This document shows positions 55,170 to 64,000 of a DNA stretch of 64,000 nt, one piece after another. Both the position numbers and the translations under genes were made by a program. The stretch comes from Anolis sagrei (lineage: Eukaryota > Chordata > Lepidosauria > Squamata > Anolidae), in NCBI RefSeq assembly GCF_037176765.1, contig NC_090026.1, positions 134,189,252 to 134,253,251 of the forward strand. Reading direction: 5' to 3'. The number at the start of each line of letters is the position of its first letter. Position 1 is the stretch's first letter. The notes under the pieces were generated by a model. It saw only the letters and a program-made list of their open reading frames with translations. It ran no database searches and was not told the DNA's origin.

Positions 55170-55485
55170 CAATAAATACATTGGGGAGGGAGGGAGGCCT
55201 TGAAGTGGCGAGGGGGGGGGACCCCAAAGGAGGGACACCCAAAGGAGGCTGTTGTTGTTGTTGTTAGGGCTCCAGAGGGCTGGGCCTTGGAGACACCCCT
55301 GGGTGTCAGTCCACCGGAAGACAGAGCCCCAGGCCGCAGGGCAGGCAGGAAGTGCTCGCCCTGGTTGCCGTAGTAGCAGGCGAGGGGCATCTGGTGGAAG
55401 GCCATGGTCCAGATCTGGCCGAAGGGCCAGAGGAAGCAGTCCATCTCCACGTGAAGAAACACCAATGCTTCTGCAGACAGCAAGG
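55170..55485 (-). other. Unrecognised minus-strand peptide segment, copy 2
   Basis: The minus strand encodes EALVFLHVEMDCFLWPFGQI, then WTMAFHQMPLACYYGNQG and EHFLPALRPGALSSGG without a stop, preceded by a plausible acceptor (gctgtctgcag). The copy in unit 1 has a stop and two replacement changes. I do not recognise the protein, and no partner exons are seen. Confidence 0.35.
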
Positions 55486-55869
55486 CCGAGCAGGAGGGGT
55501 GGATGCTCCTGGTCTCCGCCCTCTTTCATTGGAGGCAGGATGGCCCTCTGCCAAGAGGGCTTGGGGGGTGCCTTCCTCCCTTCCTTCCTTGGACCGGGGG
55601 GCCCTGGGTGGGTCCTTCCCAACTCTGTGAGGAAATCAAATCTGCTCCCCCCCCCCCCTCGTGACAGGGTGGGAAGGCGGGAAGACTTCCCTCTTTGCAG
55701 CAGCTTGGAACTGAAGCCAGGCACTTGCGGATACAACCCAGTGGGAAGTTTACACCCATTTGAACTTTCCAACAACAAGTGCTTGGTACTATAGACTATA
55801 TTTCAGAGGAAGAAACTGGCAAGACCGTCTCGAAGTATTCCTTGCCTATGAAAATCTGATAATATTTGA

Positions 55870-56722
55870 TAATATGGGAAGTTTTTAAGGATTGTTGAAC
55901 CTCTCTAATACGTATTTAATTATGGTTTTTAATGATTGGTTTGTATATTTGTGATGCGATGTGAGCCGCCTTGGGCCAGTCCTGGAGAAAGGCGTCGTCG
56001 TAATCTCCTTTGTGATACATAAACAATACATAAAATCCTCTGCTTGTCAGTCCATAGGGCCGCCTCCCGACAGATGGCCATATGGACAGATAGGCAGATC
56101 ATCATGCCCATGAAGCTGGGTGGCCATCTGCCAGGAAGGCTTGGATGGTGCTTTCCCTGCGATGGCAGAAAGGGGGTCGGTGTCAGGAGCCAAAGATAGC
56201 GTCAAGAAAAGTGCCACGTTTCTCTGTCTCTGGATCATGGATCTTATAGTCTCAATTTGATGCCGACATACACACGCATACACATGATATCGAAACCTTC
56301 CTTCCCGTTTTTCTCCTCAGAGCTTGTCACCTCTGCTCCAATGCCTCTCTCTTTCTGCTCACAAACACCCTCTTGTTTTCCCTTTTGTTCTATCAACAAT
56401 CCCTTGTGTTCTCTTTGTTCCAAAGCAAAGCATAACTACTCTTTCTGCGCAATTCTGAAAGCCATTTCTTCCCATTCTGCTCACGTCTTCTTCCCACTCC
56501 CACCTTTTCAGGTCAACTTGATCTCTTTCCACCTCTCACCCAGGTGTCTTTTCCCGGCACTCCGCAAGCACTGCCAATTTACATTCCTTTACTCCTTTCT
56601 GCTCCTCTTTGCTCCCTCCTCCCTTTTCTCTTTACATTCCTCAGTAACCCATTCTAATTTGTGAAATGCACTTTACACATTTTTGGCCCCAACACTTGAC
56701 CTTTTGCTTCTTTCTTGACCAG
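55870..56722 (+). other. Intron-like sequence before the A4 terminal exon
   Basis: Close copy of 37,120-37,929, including the LINE-like tail, cgtttttctcctcag and the pyrimidine-rich approach to the acceptor cttctttcttgaccag at 56,722. No coding exon is recognised. Confidence 0.5.
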
Positions 56723-56899
56723 GGAAATGAGGATTCTATGGAGCCACCTCTTGGGTTGAGGAACGAAACCAGGAATGTATGAAGAAATCATCTCAAGGTG
56801 AAGATGTTGCTGAACTTGTGACCTGTCTTACAGATACGAAAAGAAAACTGGAAGAGACAAGTTTCTGTGTTGCAATTAAACACCCATCTCACTGTTAAT

Positions 56900-58447
56900 A
56901 TGAAGGAGAAAGCATCTCAATGCCTGGAGTGTGGAAAGAGTTTCAATCGGAGGGATTCTCTTCAGTTACATGAAAGGACTCACACTGGAGAGAAACCCTA
57001 TACATGCCTGGAGTGTGGAAAGAGCTTCACTCAGAGAGCACATCTACTTAGACATCAAAGGACTCACACTGGGGAGAAACCCTATAAATGCCTGGAGTGT
57101 GGAAAGACCTTCACTCAGAGGGGACATCTACATTCACATCAAAGAACTCACACTGGAGGGAAACCCTATAAATGCCTCGAGTGTGGAAAGAGCTTCTCTC
57201 ATAGTTCATCTCTACGTTCCCATCAAAGGATTCACACTGAGGAGAAACCCTATACATGCCTGGAGTGTGGAAAGAGCTTCTCTCATAGTTCATCTCTACG
57301 TTCCCATAAAAGGATTCACACTGGGGAGAAACCCTATACATGCCTGGAGTGTGGACAGAGCTTCACTCAGAGGGGACATCTACATTCACATCAAAGAACT
57401 CACACTGGAGGGAAACCCTATACATGCATGGAGTGTGGACAGAGCTTCACTCATAGTGGAGACCTATCTTCCCATCAAAGGACTCATACTGGGGAGAAAC
57501 CCTATAAATGTGTTGAGTGTGGACAGAGCTTCACTCAGAGTTCACATCTACATAGTCATCAGAGGACTCACACTGGGGTTAAACCTTATAAATGCCTCGA
57601 GTGTGGAAAGTGCTTCACTCAGAGTTCACATTTACGTACACATAAAATGACTCATACTGGGGAGAAACCCTTTAAATGCCTGGAGTGTGGAAAGAGTTTC
57701 AGTCGGAGGGATTCTCTTCACCAACATGAAAGGACTCACATGGGAGAGAAACCCTATAAATGCCTCGAGTGTGGACAGAGCTTCATTCAAAGTTCAACTC
57801 TACATAGACATCAAAGGACTCACACTGGGGAGAAACCCTATATATGCCTGGAGTGTGGAAAGAGCTTCTCTCATAGTTCAACGCTACGTTCACATCAAAA
57901 GACACACAGTGGGGTAAAACCCTATAAATGCGTTGAGTGTGAACAGAGCTTCACTGAGGGAGGACATCTACGTAAACATCAAAGAACTCACACTGGGGAG
58001 AAACCCTTTAAATGCCTGGAGTGTAGAAAGAGTTTCAGTCGGAGGGATTCTCTTCAGCTACATGAAAGGATTCACATGGGAGATAAACCCTATAAATGCC
58101 TGGAGTGTGGGCAGAGCTTCATTCAAAGTTCATCTCTACGTTCACATCAAAGGACTCACACTAGGGAGAAACCCTATAAATGCCTCGAGTGTGGAAAGAG
58201 CTTCTCTCATAGTTCAACTCTACGTTCACATCAAAGGACACACAGTGGGGAGAAACCCTATAATTGCCTGGAGTGTGGACAGAGCTTCACTCTGAGAGGA
58301 AATCTACGTAGACATCAAAGAACACACACTTGGGAGAAACTCTATAAATGTGTTGAGTGTGGTCAGAGCTTCACTCACAGTGGAAATCTACGTTCACATC
58401 AGCGGATTCACTCTGGGGAGAAACCCCATGAAAGCATGGAGTGTTGA
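56900..58447 (+). CDS. C2H2 poly-zinc-finger protein, type A (ZNF-A4), 18 fingers
   Basis: A 515-residue nuclear DNA-binding protein: MKEKA, 18 fingers of 28 residues, then HESMEC. All 18 keep their C2H2 ligands. Several linkers deviate (TGGKP after 3 and 6, TEEKP after 4, TGVKP after 8, TREKP after 15, TWEKL after 17). The module with helix SRRDSL at finger 10 followed by IQSS, SHSSTL and a TEGG/TLRG finger is repeated at fingers 14-17, and finger 1 is also of the SRRDSL type, so blocks of four fingers have been copied. Fingers 3 and 6 (TQRGHLHSH) and 4 and 5 (SHSSSLRSH) are also near-twins. This and A1 are the only genes with the full-length C-terminus. The terminal exon starts at 56,723. 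Likely promoter: 51.4-52.4 kb. B2 follows 2.9 kb downstream. Confidence 0.92.
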   Translation: MKEKASQCLECGKSFNRRDSLQLHERTHTGEKPYTCLECGKSFTQRAHLLRHQRTHTGEKPYKCLECGKTFTQRGHLHSHQRTHTGGKPYKCLECGKSFSHSSSLRSHQRIHTEEKPYTCLECGKSFSHSSSLRSHKRIHTGEKPYTCLECGQSFTQRGHLHSHQRTHTGGKPYTCMECGQSFTHSGDLSSHQRTHTGEKPYKCVECGQSFTQSSHLHSHQRTHTGVKPYKCLECGKCFTQSSHLRTHKMTHTGEKPFKCLECGKSFSRRDSLHQHERTHMGEKPYKCLECGQSFIQSSTLHRHQRTHTGEKPYICLECGKSFSHSSTLRSHQKTHSGVKPYKCVECEQSFTEGGHLRKHQRTHTGEKPFKCLECRKSFSRRDSLQLHERIHMGDKPYKCLECGQSFIQSSSLRSHQRTHTREKPYKCLECGKSFSHSSTLRSHQRTHSGEKPYNCLECGQSFTLRGNLRRHQRTHTWEKLYKCVECGQSFTHSGNLRSHQRIHSGEKPHESMEC

Positions 58448-58760
58448 AAGAGCTTCTGTGAGAGTTCAGACTTACATGTACATAGATTTTCACTGGAGAC
58501 AACAGTGGCATTTGACCTAAATACCACTCTCCAAGCTTTTCATGTTGGGTACACACTCTTTAGACATGCATCCTTTCGTGACATGGTACTTCAATTTAAG
58601 AAACCATAGGTTTAACCAATCCCATGTAAGATTTTCCATGTATATGTAATATAATAATGTATAGAGATAGGTTTCATATACTCCTTTGGATATACATTTC
58701 TTTTGTAGTTTCCTCTATAGCTGCTCCATGTGGTTTGCTCATCACAAAGAAACATATCAA
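58448..58760 (+). other. Conserved 3' UTR of ZNF-A4
   Basis: Same ordered words as after A1 and A3 (catagattttcactggagac, gcatcctttcgtgacatgg, ataatataataatgtat, gctgctccatgtggtttgc). Confidence 0.6.
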
Positions 58761-58839
58761 TTTTAGTGGTAATTAATGTAATTCAATCAATAAATTATGC
58801 ATGAAAGATTATAGCTCAACCTACACTTGAACTTACCAG

Positions 58840-59480
58840 CACTTCACCTGTGGACTACAGCGTGTGTCATGGCACACAGTTTGGAAGGCTCTGATCGAAG
58901 ACAATACAGTGGCAGTGCTCATGAATGCTGACAAACGAGAGCACACTCTTGGGGTCATCTTATCATATTGGCGTGCCTTTGCAGAAAGGCCCGGAAATAT
59001 TGGACTCAGAAGCATACAATGCTGGACACAAATGGTTAAGGTTTCGTTTTCAATGCGACCAGAGTTTTGTTTCGTAGGAATGCCGGAGAGTCACCTAGAA
59101 GCAAAATTGGGAAGATGCCTCCACGAGAGGATCACTGCAGCAAGCGGCATTTCGCCTCAGAGATGGAAGACGTCATGATCCCACTGGAAGGAAGGTCGGG
59201 GCCGCCTTATCACTACTTCACAACAACAACAACAGGGGCAAATGTCAGTTTTGAGGTGTATGAATTAGAAGACTTGCCAAAGCAGAAGTGTGGTTGCGTA
59301 GGGTTATCTGAGGGGAACAGAGCAATTAGGGACACAACTCAGGGCCAGGTTCTTAGAATTAGACCCAGGTCTGTTTGCTCGTTTTTTTGGTGTACTTTGT
59401 AGATCTATGTACTGTGAAGAAACTACTGTGTAACCAATAAGCTTTATGTGCCTGAGAATAAAATTTCTTATAACAATGAC
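58840..59480 (+). repeat. Recurrent unclassified block, copy 3 (after A4)
   Basis: Lacks the leading CR1 scraps but keeps cctgtggactacagcgtgt, gtttggaaggctctgatcg, gaagacgtcatgatcccac and gaattagaagacttgccaa. It ends with an AATAAA (about 59,457) that differs from the end of copies 1 and 4. Overlapping frames of about 104 and 111 codons cover it. Confidence 0.6.
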
Positions 59481-59584
59481 TTGTGTCAAGTTAATGAAGT
59501 GAAGATTTACATCAAAGGAGATGGCCAAATATAAAAGCTGTAAATAAATAAATAAATAATAAATTTTGGAATCAGTTTATGGTA

Positions 59585-59845
59585 TTGGGATACATATTTT
59601 GGAGAGTCACAAACAAGGTGTTTTGAAAGTCAAACCTCTCTCATTCAATTCTCATACAAGTCTCTCTCTCCAGCTTCACACTAGCATATATATTTAAATA
59701 ATAAAGTGCTCAGCCACAACTACGCTACACACACCTTTACTATTTACTCTCCTCATTGCCCAGTTCTTTTGGGTGTGGTGTGTTCCACATATATTTAATG
59801 GTGGCAGTGGTGGGATAATAAAATATAGGTCCCTCCTGCCTGAAA
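59585..59845 (+). mobile_element. LTR-like fragment
   Basis: An AT-rich stretch with AATAAAG (about 59,700), ending ttccacatatatttaatgg and followed by tggcagtggtggg, a leader-like word also seen at about 26,775. It is a small fossil of an LTR element of unknown family. Confidence 0.3.
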
Positions 59846-59884
59846 ATTCTTTACTGTATTTCCTTGGATGCTGGTGGTTGTGTC

Positions 59885-60708
59885 TCAGTGGCCATGGTAG
59901 TCCACGCCTTAGTCACATCGTGTTTCGACTACTGCAACAGTCTACATGGGGCTGCCTTTGAAGATAGTTTGGAAGCTGCAATTAGTGCAGGGATTGGAGG
60001 CCAGATTGCTAGCGGGAGCACCATACCGTGAGAGAGCAAATCCCATGCTGCGGCAGCTCCACTGGCTGCTGATCCGCTTCCAGGCTAAATACAAAGTGCT
60101 GGTCGTTACCTAGAAAGCCTTAAACGGTTCAGGCCCAGACTGTTTGCAGAGCCTCATGTCTGTATACAAAGCGGCCTGAGCCTTGTGATCCGCAGAGGAG
60201 GCCCTGCTCTTGGTCCCACCCCTGTGTCAAGAGTGGCTGGTGGGACTGAGAGACGGGGCCTTCTCCGTGATCACTCCTTTCCTCTGGAAGCTTAAAAGAA
60301 TTTTAAACTGCTCCCTCTCGCCTCGCTTTTAGAAAAGTGCTGAAAACCCACTTGTGCACTTTGATGTATGGAGAGGAGGGAGACTAATATGCCCGGCTTA
60401 TACTTTCGCCTAGATAGGTTGAACCTTGTCTAGAGACTGGATCTGACTTCAGCCCGCTGCTTGTTGCATAACATGTCACCTTTTTATAAGGGTTCCAGCT
60501 ATCGTTCTCAGTTGCCTTTTTTTAGTGTCACATGTATAACCGGATAGGTTATTTAAGTTTGCATTGTTGCATGATTGATTTGTTATTAAGTTTTAGAGTT
60601 AGGCTGCTTTTATATGGTTTGTTCTGATGTTATCCTGTTTTGAATGTTTGCCATACAGGTTGGAAACCACGCTGGGTCCCTTTGGGGAGATTGGGTAGTT
60701 TACATATA

Positions 60709-60749
<41 letters not shown>

Positions 60750-60755
60750 TGTGTA
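59885..60755 (+). mobile_element. L2-type LINE 3' end with (ATT)n, copy before B2
   Basis: Contains SCFDYCNSLHGAAFEDSLE-like codons, LRQLHWLLIRFQAKYKVL, GAFSVITPFLW-like codons and the same long 3' UTR as 42,245-42,850, ending in the tail gggtccctttggggagattg and ATT units. This copy keeps about 300 bp more coding sequence. Confidence 0.7.
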
Positions 60756-60896
60756 TGTCCGTGAAGACTCTTCATGCCTCTGTGTCTTGGTATTTCCATT
60801 GTCAACATGTTCCATGGAGGCAAAAGAGGATATTTTTTGTGTTCAAGGAAGTTTGGGGCTTCATGTTTAACCCTTTGCTTCTTCTTTCTTGACCAG

Positions 60897-61367
60897 GGAC
60901 GTGTGGGTTTCTGGAGCCACCCCAGCATGATGGGAAACAAACCAACATCTGGTGGATATTGAGGAATTTGGAAGCCAAAGTCCAATACGCAAACCAGTCC
61001 GATTTGAAAAAGAAGTCCTCTCAAGGCGCCGATCTTGCTGAATTCTTAAATTCACTTTTGATTATAGAGTAGAATCATAGAAAAGACTGCATGGCCCATC
61101 TAGTCCAAACCCTGTCATGCAGGAGAAGCAGTCAAAGTACCACTGACAGATGGCCAGCCTCGGTAGAAAAGTCCCCAGAAGAGCCTCCCCTAAACTCTGA
61201 GGCATAGAGTTCCTCTGCTGAGCAGCTTTTCCAGTCAGGAAGTTCTTCCTAATGTTCAGAAGGAATCACCTTTTCTTCGATTTGAAACCATTGCTGCAAG
61301 TAATCAGAAAGGGAAAGACAAGTGACGGGTGCCCATATTACAATTAAAGGTACATATCGTTGTCAAC
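60897..61367 (+). other. 5' leader of terminal exon, ZNF-B2, with CR1 fragment
   Basis: Near-copy of 42,970-43,437, including the antisense CR1 3' piece (about 61,070-61,290). It ends at the conserved start GTCAACATGGAG. Stops occur in all frames. Confidence 0.6.
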
Positions 61368-62561
61368 ATGGAGGAGAAAGCACATAAATGTACTGAATGC
61401 GGAAAGAGGTTTACGTGGCACGCACATCTGAAAATACATCAAAGGACTCACACTGGAGAGAAGCCCTATAAGTGCCTTGAATGTGGACAGAGCTTCACTC
61501 GTAGTTCATGTCTACGTTCACATCAAAGGACTCACACTGGGGAGAAACCATTTAAATGCCTGGACTGTGGAAAGAACTTCTCTCAGAGGGGACATCTACA
61601 GAGACATCAAAGGATTCACACTGGGGAGAAACCATTTAAATGCCTGGAGTGTGGGAAGAGCTTTGCTGACAGTGGAAACCTTCGTTCACATCAAAGGACT
61701 CACACTGGGGATACACCCTATAAATGTCTGCTGTGTGAACAGAGTTTCAGTTGGAGGGATTCTCTTCAGCAACACGAAAGGACTCACATGGGAGAGAAAC
61801 CATATAAATGCCTGGAGTGTGGACAGAGCTTCATTCAAAGTTCATCTTTACGTTCACATCAAAGGATTCACACTGGGGAGAAACCCTATACATGCCTGGA
61901 GTGTGGACAGAGCTTCACTCAGAGGGGACATCTACAGAGACATCAGAGGACTCACACTGGGGAGAAACCCCATACATGCCTGGAGTGTGGACAGAGCTTC
62001 AGTGAGAGTGGAGACCTACGTTCACATCAAAGGATTCACACTGGGGAGAAACCCTATACATGCTTGGAGTGTGGAAAGAGCTTCACTCAGAGTGGACTTC
62101 TACATAGACATCAAAGGACTCACACTGGCGAGAAACCTTATAAATGCTTGAAGTGTGGACAGAGCTTCAATAATAATTCACATCTACGTGTCCATCAAAG
62201 GACTCACACTGGAGAGAAACCCTATAAATGTCTGGAGTGTGGACAGAGTTTCACTGAGAGTGGAAGTCTACATAGACATCAAAAGACTCATATTGGGGAG
62301 AAACCCTATACATGCCTGGAGTGTGGGAAGAGCTTTACTCGCAGTGAAAGCCTACGTTCACATCAAAGAACTCACTCTGGGGAAAAACCTTATAAATGCT
62401 TAGAGTGTGGAAAGAGCTTCACTGAGGGTGGAAGTCTACGTAAACATCAAAGGATTCACACTGGGGAGAAGCTTTATAAGTGCCTAAAATGTGGACAGAG
62501 CTTCACTCACAGTGGAAGTCTACATTCACATCAAAAGACTCACACTAAGGAGGGACCTTAA
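61368..62561 (+). CDS. C2H2 poly-zinc-finger protein, type B (ZNF-B2), 14 fingers
   Basis: A 397-residue nuclear DNA-binding protein: MEEKA, then 14 fingers of 28 residues. The B-type first finger ([17 protein letters not shown]) pairs it with B1. All ligands are kept; finger 5 has CLLCEQSF, and the final linker is TKEGP. Helix -1/3/6 triplets include RCS (2), QHR (3, 7), DNS (4), QSS (6), EDS (8), QLR (9), NHV (10), ESR (11) and RSS (12). Finger 5 ([18 protein letters not shown]) plus 6 (IQSSSLRSH) is the A-type module inside a B gene. The ORF ends at a TAA in the next finger's first codon, and a TGA follows two codons later. Two more in-frame fingers ([11 protein letters not shown] and [11 protein letters not shown]) and HESVEC then remain unread to 62,748. 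The start is the only in-frame ATG. Confidence 0.9.
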   Translation: MEEKAHKCTECGKRFTWHAHLKIHQRTHTGEKPYKCLECGQSFTRSSCLRSHQRTHTGEKPFKCLDCGKNFSQRGHLQRHQRIHTGEKPFKCLECGKSFADSGNLRSHQRTHTGDTPYKCLLCEQSFSWRDSLQQHERTHMGEKPYKCLECGQSFIQSSSLRSHQRIHTGEKPYTCLECGQSFTQRGHLQRHQRTHTGEKPHTCLECGQSFSESGDLRSHQRIHTGEKPYTCLECGKSFTQSGLLHRHQRTHTGEKPYKCLKCGQSFNNNSHLRVHQRTHTGEKPYKCLECGQSFTESGSLHRHQKTHIGEKPYTCLECGKSFTRSESLRSHQRTHSGEKPYKCLECGKSFTEGGSLRKHQRIHTGEKLYKCLKCGQSFTHSGSLHSHQKTHTKEGP

Positions 62562-63060
62562 AAATGCTGAGAGTGTGGACAGAAATTCACTGAGGGTGGA
62601 AGTCTACGTAAACATCAGCAGATTCACACTGGGGAGAAACCCTATACATGCCTGGAGTGTGGACAGAGCTTCACTCAGAGTGGAGACCTACGTTCCCATC
62701 AAAGGACTCAGAATGGGGAGAAACCCCATGAAAGCGTGGAGTGTTGATAGAGCCTCTGTGAGAGTTCAGAGCTTTATATACATAGATTTTCACTGGAGAC
62801 AACAGTGGCATTTGACCTAAATACCACTTTCCAAGCTTTTCATGTTGTTTACACACACTAATCATGCATCCTTTCATGACATGATAGTTCAATTGCAGAA
62901 AACAGAGGTTAAACCAATCCCATATAAGATTTTCAATATATATAATATAATAATATATATAGGTTTCATGTATTCTTTATTGTATATACAATTCTTTTGT
63001 AGTTTCCTCTATAGCCGCTCCATGTGGTTTTCTCATCACAAAGGGGTTTTATTTTCTTAA
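62562..63060 (+). other. Decayed terminal fingers and 3' UTR of ZNF-B2
   Basis: In-frame remnants of two fingers run to 62,748. Then comes the shared 3' UTR (catagattttcactggagac, gcatcctttcatgacatga, gccgctccatgtggttttc). Confidence 0.6.
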
Positions 63061-63164
63061 TTAGAAACATATTAATTTTAGTGGTAATTAATGTAACTCA
63101 AGCCACAAATTGTGCAGAAAGATTACAGCTGAACCTACACTTGAACTTACCAGCACTTCACCTC

Positions 63165-64000
63165 TGTAGCAATTTAGCCTTTGTGGATATCTTTAAAGAG
63201 AGGCCGGGTGGCCTTCCGGGTTGGCAGAAGGGGGCTGGACTCCATGCCCTTTGGGGGTCTCTTCCAACCCCCGTGAAGTATAGACTGCCTTGGAGTGTGG
63301 AGTCTCCTCTGGAGGTTTTTGAGCTGAGGTTGTATGGCTGTGTACTGGGAGGGCTTTGACTGTGCCTTCCTGCCTGGCTAAAGGGAGTCGGAGTGGATGC
63401 CCTGTGAGGGTCTCGTCCATGGGGGGGAACCCTTTTTCATGCAACGCACCTGTGGGCTAGAGCGGACACGCGTGTGCGATGGCACACAGTTTGGAAGGCT
63501 CTGATCAAAGACAAGACAATGGCAGTGCTCATGAATGCTGACAAACGAGAGCACACTCTTGGGGTCTTCTTATCATATTGGGGTGCCTTTGCAGAAAGGC
63601 CCGGAAATATTGGACTCAGAAGCCTACGATGCTGGACACAAATGGTTAAGGTTTCTTTTTCAGTGAGACCAGAGTTTTGTTTCGTAGAGATGGAAGACGT
63701 CATGATCCCACTGGAAGGAAGGTCGGGGCCGCCTTATCACTACTTCACAACAACAACAACAGGGGCAAACGTCAGTTGTGGGGTGTATGAATTAGAAGAC
63801 TTGCCAAAGCAGAAGTGTGGTTGCGTAGGATTATCTGAGGGGAACAGAGCAATTGGGGACACAACTCAGGGCCAGGTTCTTAGAATTAGACCCCGGTCTG
63901 TGTGCTCGTTTTCTGGTGGACTTTGTAGATCTATTTAGGAGTGTTTTGGTGGTGTGTGCTTTCTGATATACTTTTGTAGTTGTGGCAGCAATTCTGTGAG
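63165..64000 (+). repeat. Recurrent unclassified block, copy 4 (after B2), runs off window
   Basis: Starts with the two CR1-like scraps as in copy 1 and continues to the window end. Compared with copies 1 and 3 it is shorter in the middle (tttcgtagagatggaagac joined directly), and it carries the longest frame, 154 codons from 63,474 to 63,938 (MRWHTVWKALIKDK start). I do not recognise the peptide, and GC content and family are not diagnostic. Confidence 0.6.

Overview
The window reads as nuclear DNA of a squamate reptile, most likely an iguanian lizard similar to Anolis. This is inferred from the mixture of retroposons (CR1, L2-type, L1, RTE/Bov-B, R4/Dong-like and Penelope-like fragments), two families of tRNA-derived SINEs, many hAT-type MITEs and (TAA)n tails, together with a C2H2 zinc-finger gene cluster. 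There are no bacterial operons, plasmid features or CRISPR arrays. No organism name is given, so this assignment is an inference.

The backbone is a cluster of six plus-strand C2H2 poly-zinc-finger (ZNF) genes, each with all fingers in one terminal exon: A1 (7,973), A2 (24,522), A3 (38,107), B1 (43,438), A4 (56,900) and B2 (61,368). A seventh, minus-strand ZNF fragment at 17,495-18,452 is a pseudogene. The A and B types differ in the N-terminal finger and in the leader of the terminal exon. No KRAB, SCAN or BTB exon was found. Three CpG-rich putative promoters with first exons and splice donors lie at about 18.8-19.3, 31.4-32.0 and 51.4-52.4 kb. The latter two are near-copies of each other.

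Layout: 0-5 kb is a patchwork of nested LINE and SINE pieces. 5.4-9.95 kb holds gene A1 with its duplicated upstream block. 10-16 kb carries LINE and MITE debris plus three exons of a decayed minus-strand copy of DCTN5 (dynactin subunit 5). 16-18.5 kb has a 132-bp tandem repeat and the ZNF pseudogene. 18.7-26 kb has a CpG promoter, a roughly 290-bp tandem repeat, a nearly full-length L2-type LINE and gene A2. 26-31 kb is repeats. 31.4-49.3 kb (promoter, A3, B1, and a recurrent unclassified block after each gene) is repeated in the same order at 51.4-64 kb (promoter, A4, B2, same blocks). This indicates a large tandem segmental duplication with an offset of about 18-20 kb.

ZNF products of this type are nuclear DNA-binding proteins. 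Without a KRAB domain, their repressor or activator partner cannot be read from the sequence. The cluster shows recent gene turnover: whole-unit duplication, 84-bp finger duplications inside genes, and C-terminal truncation in four of the six genes, two of which share the same lesion.
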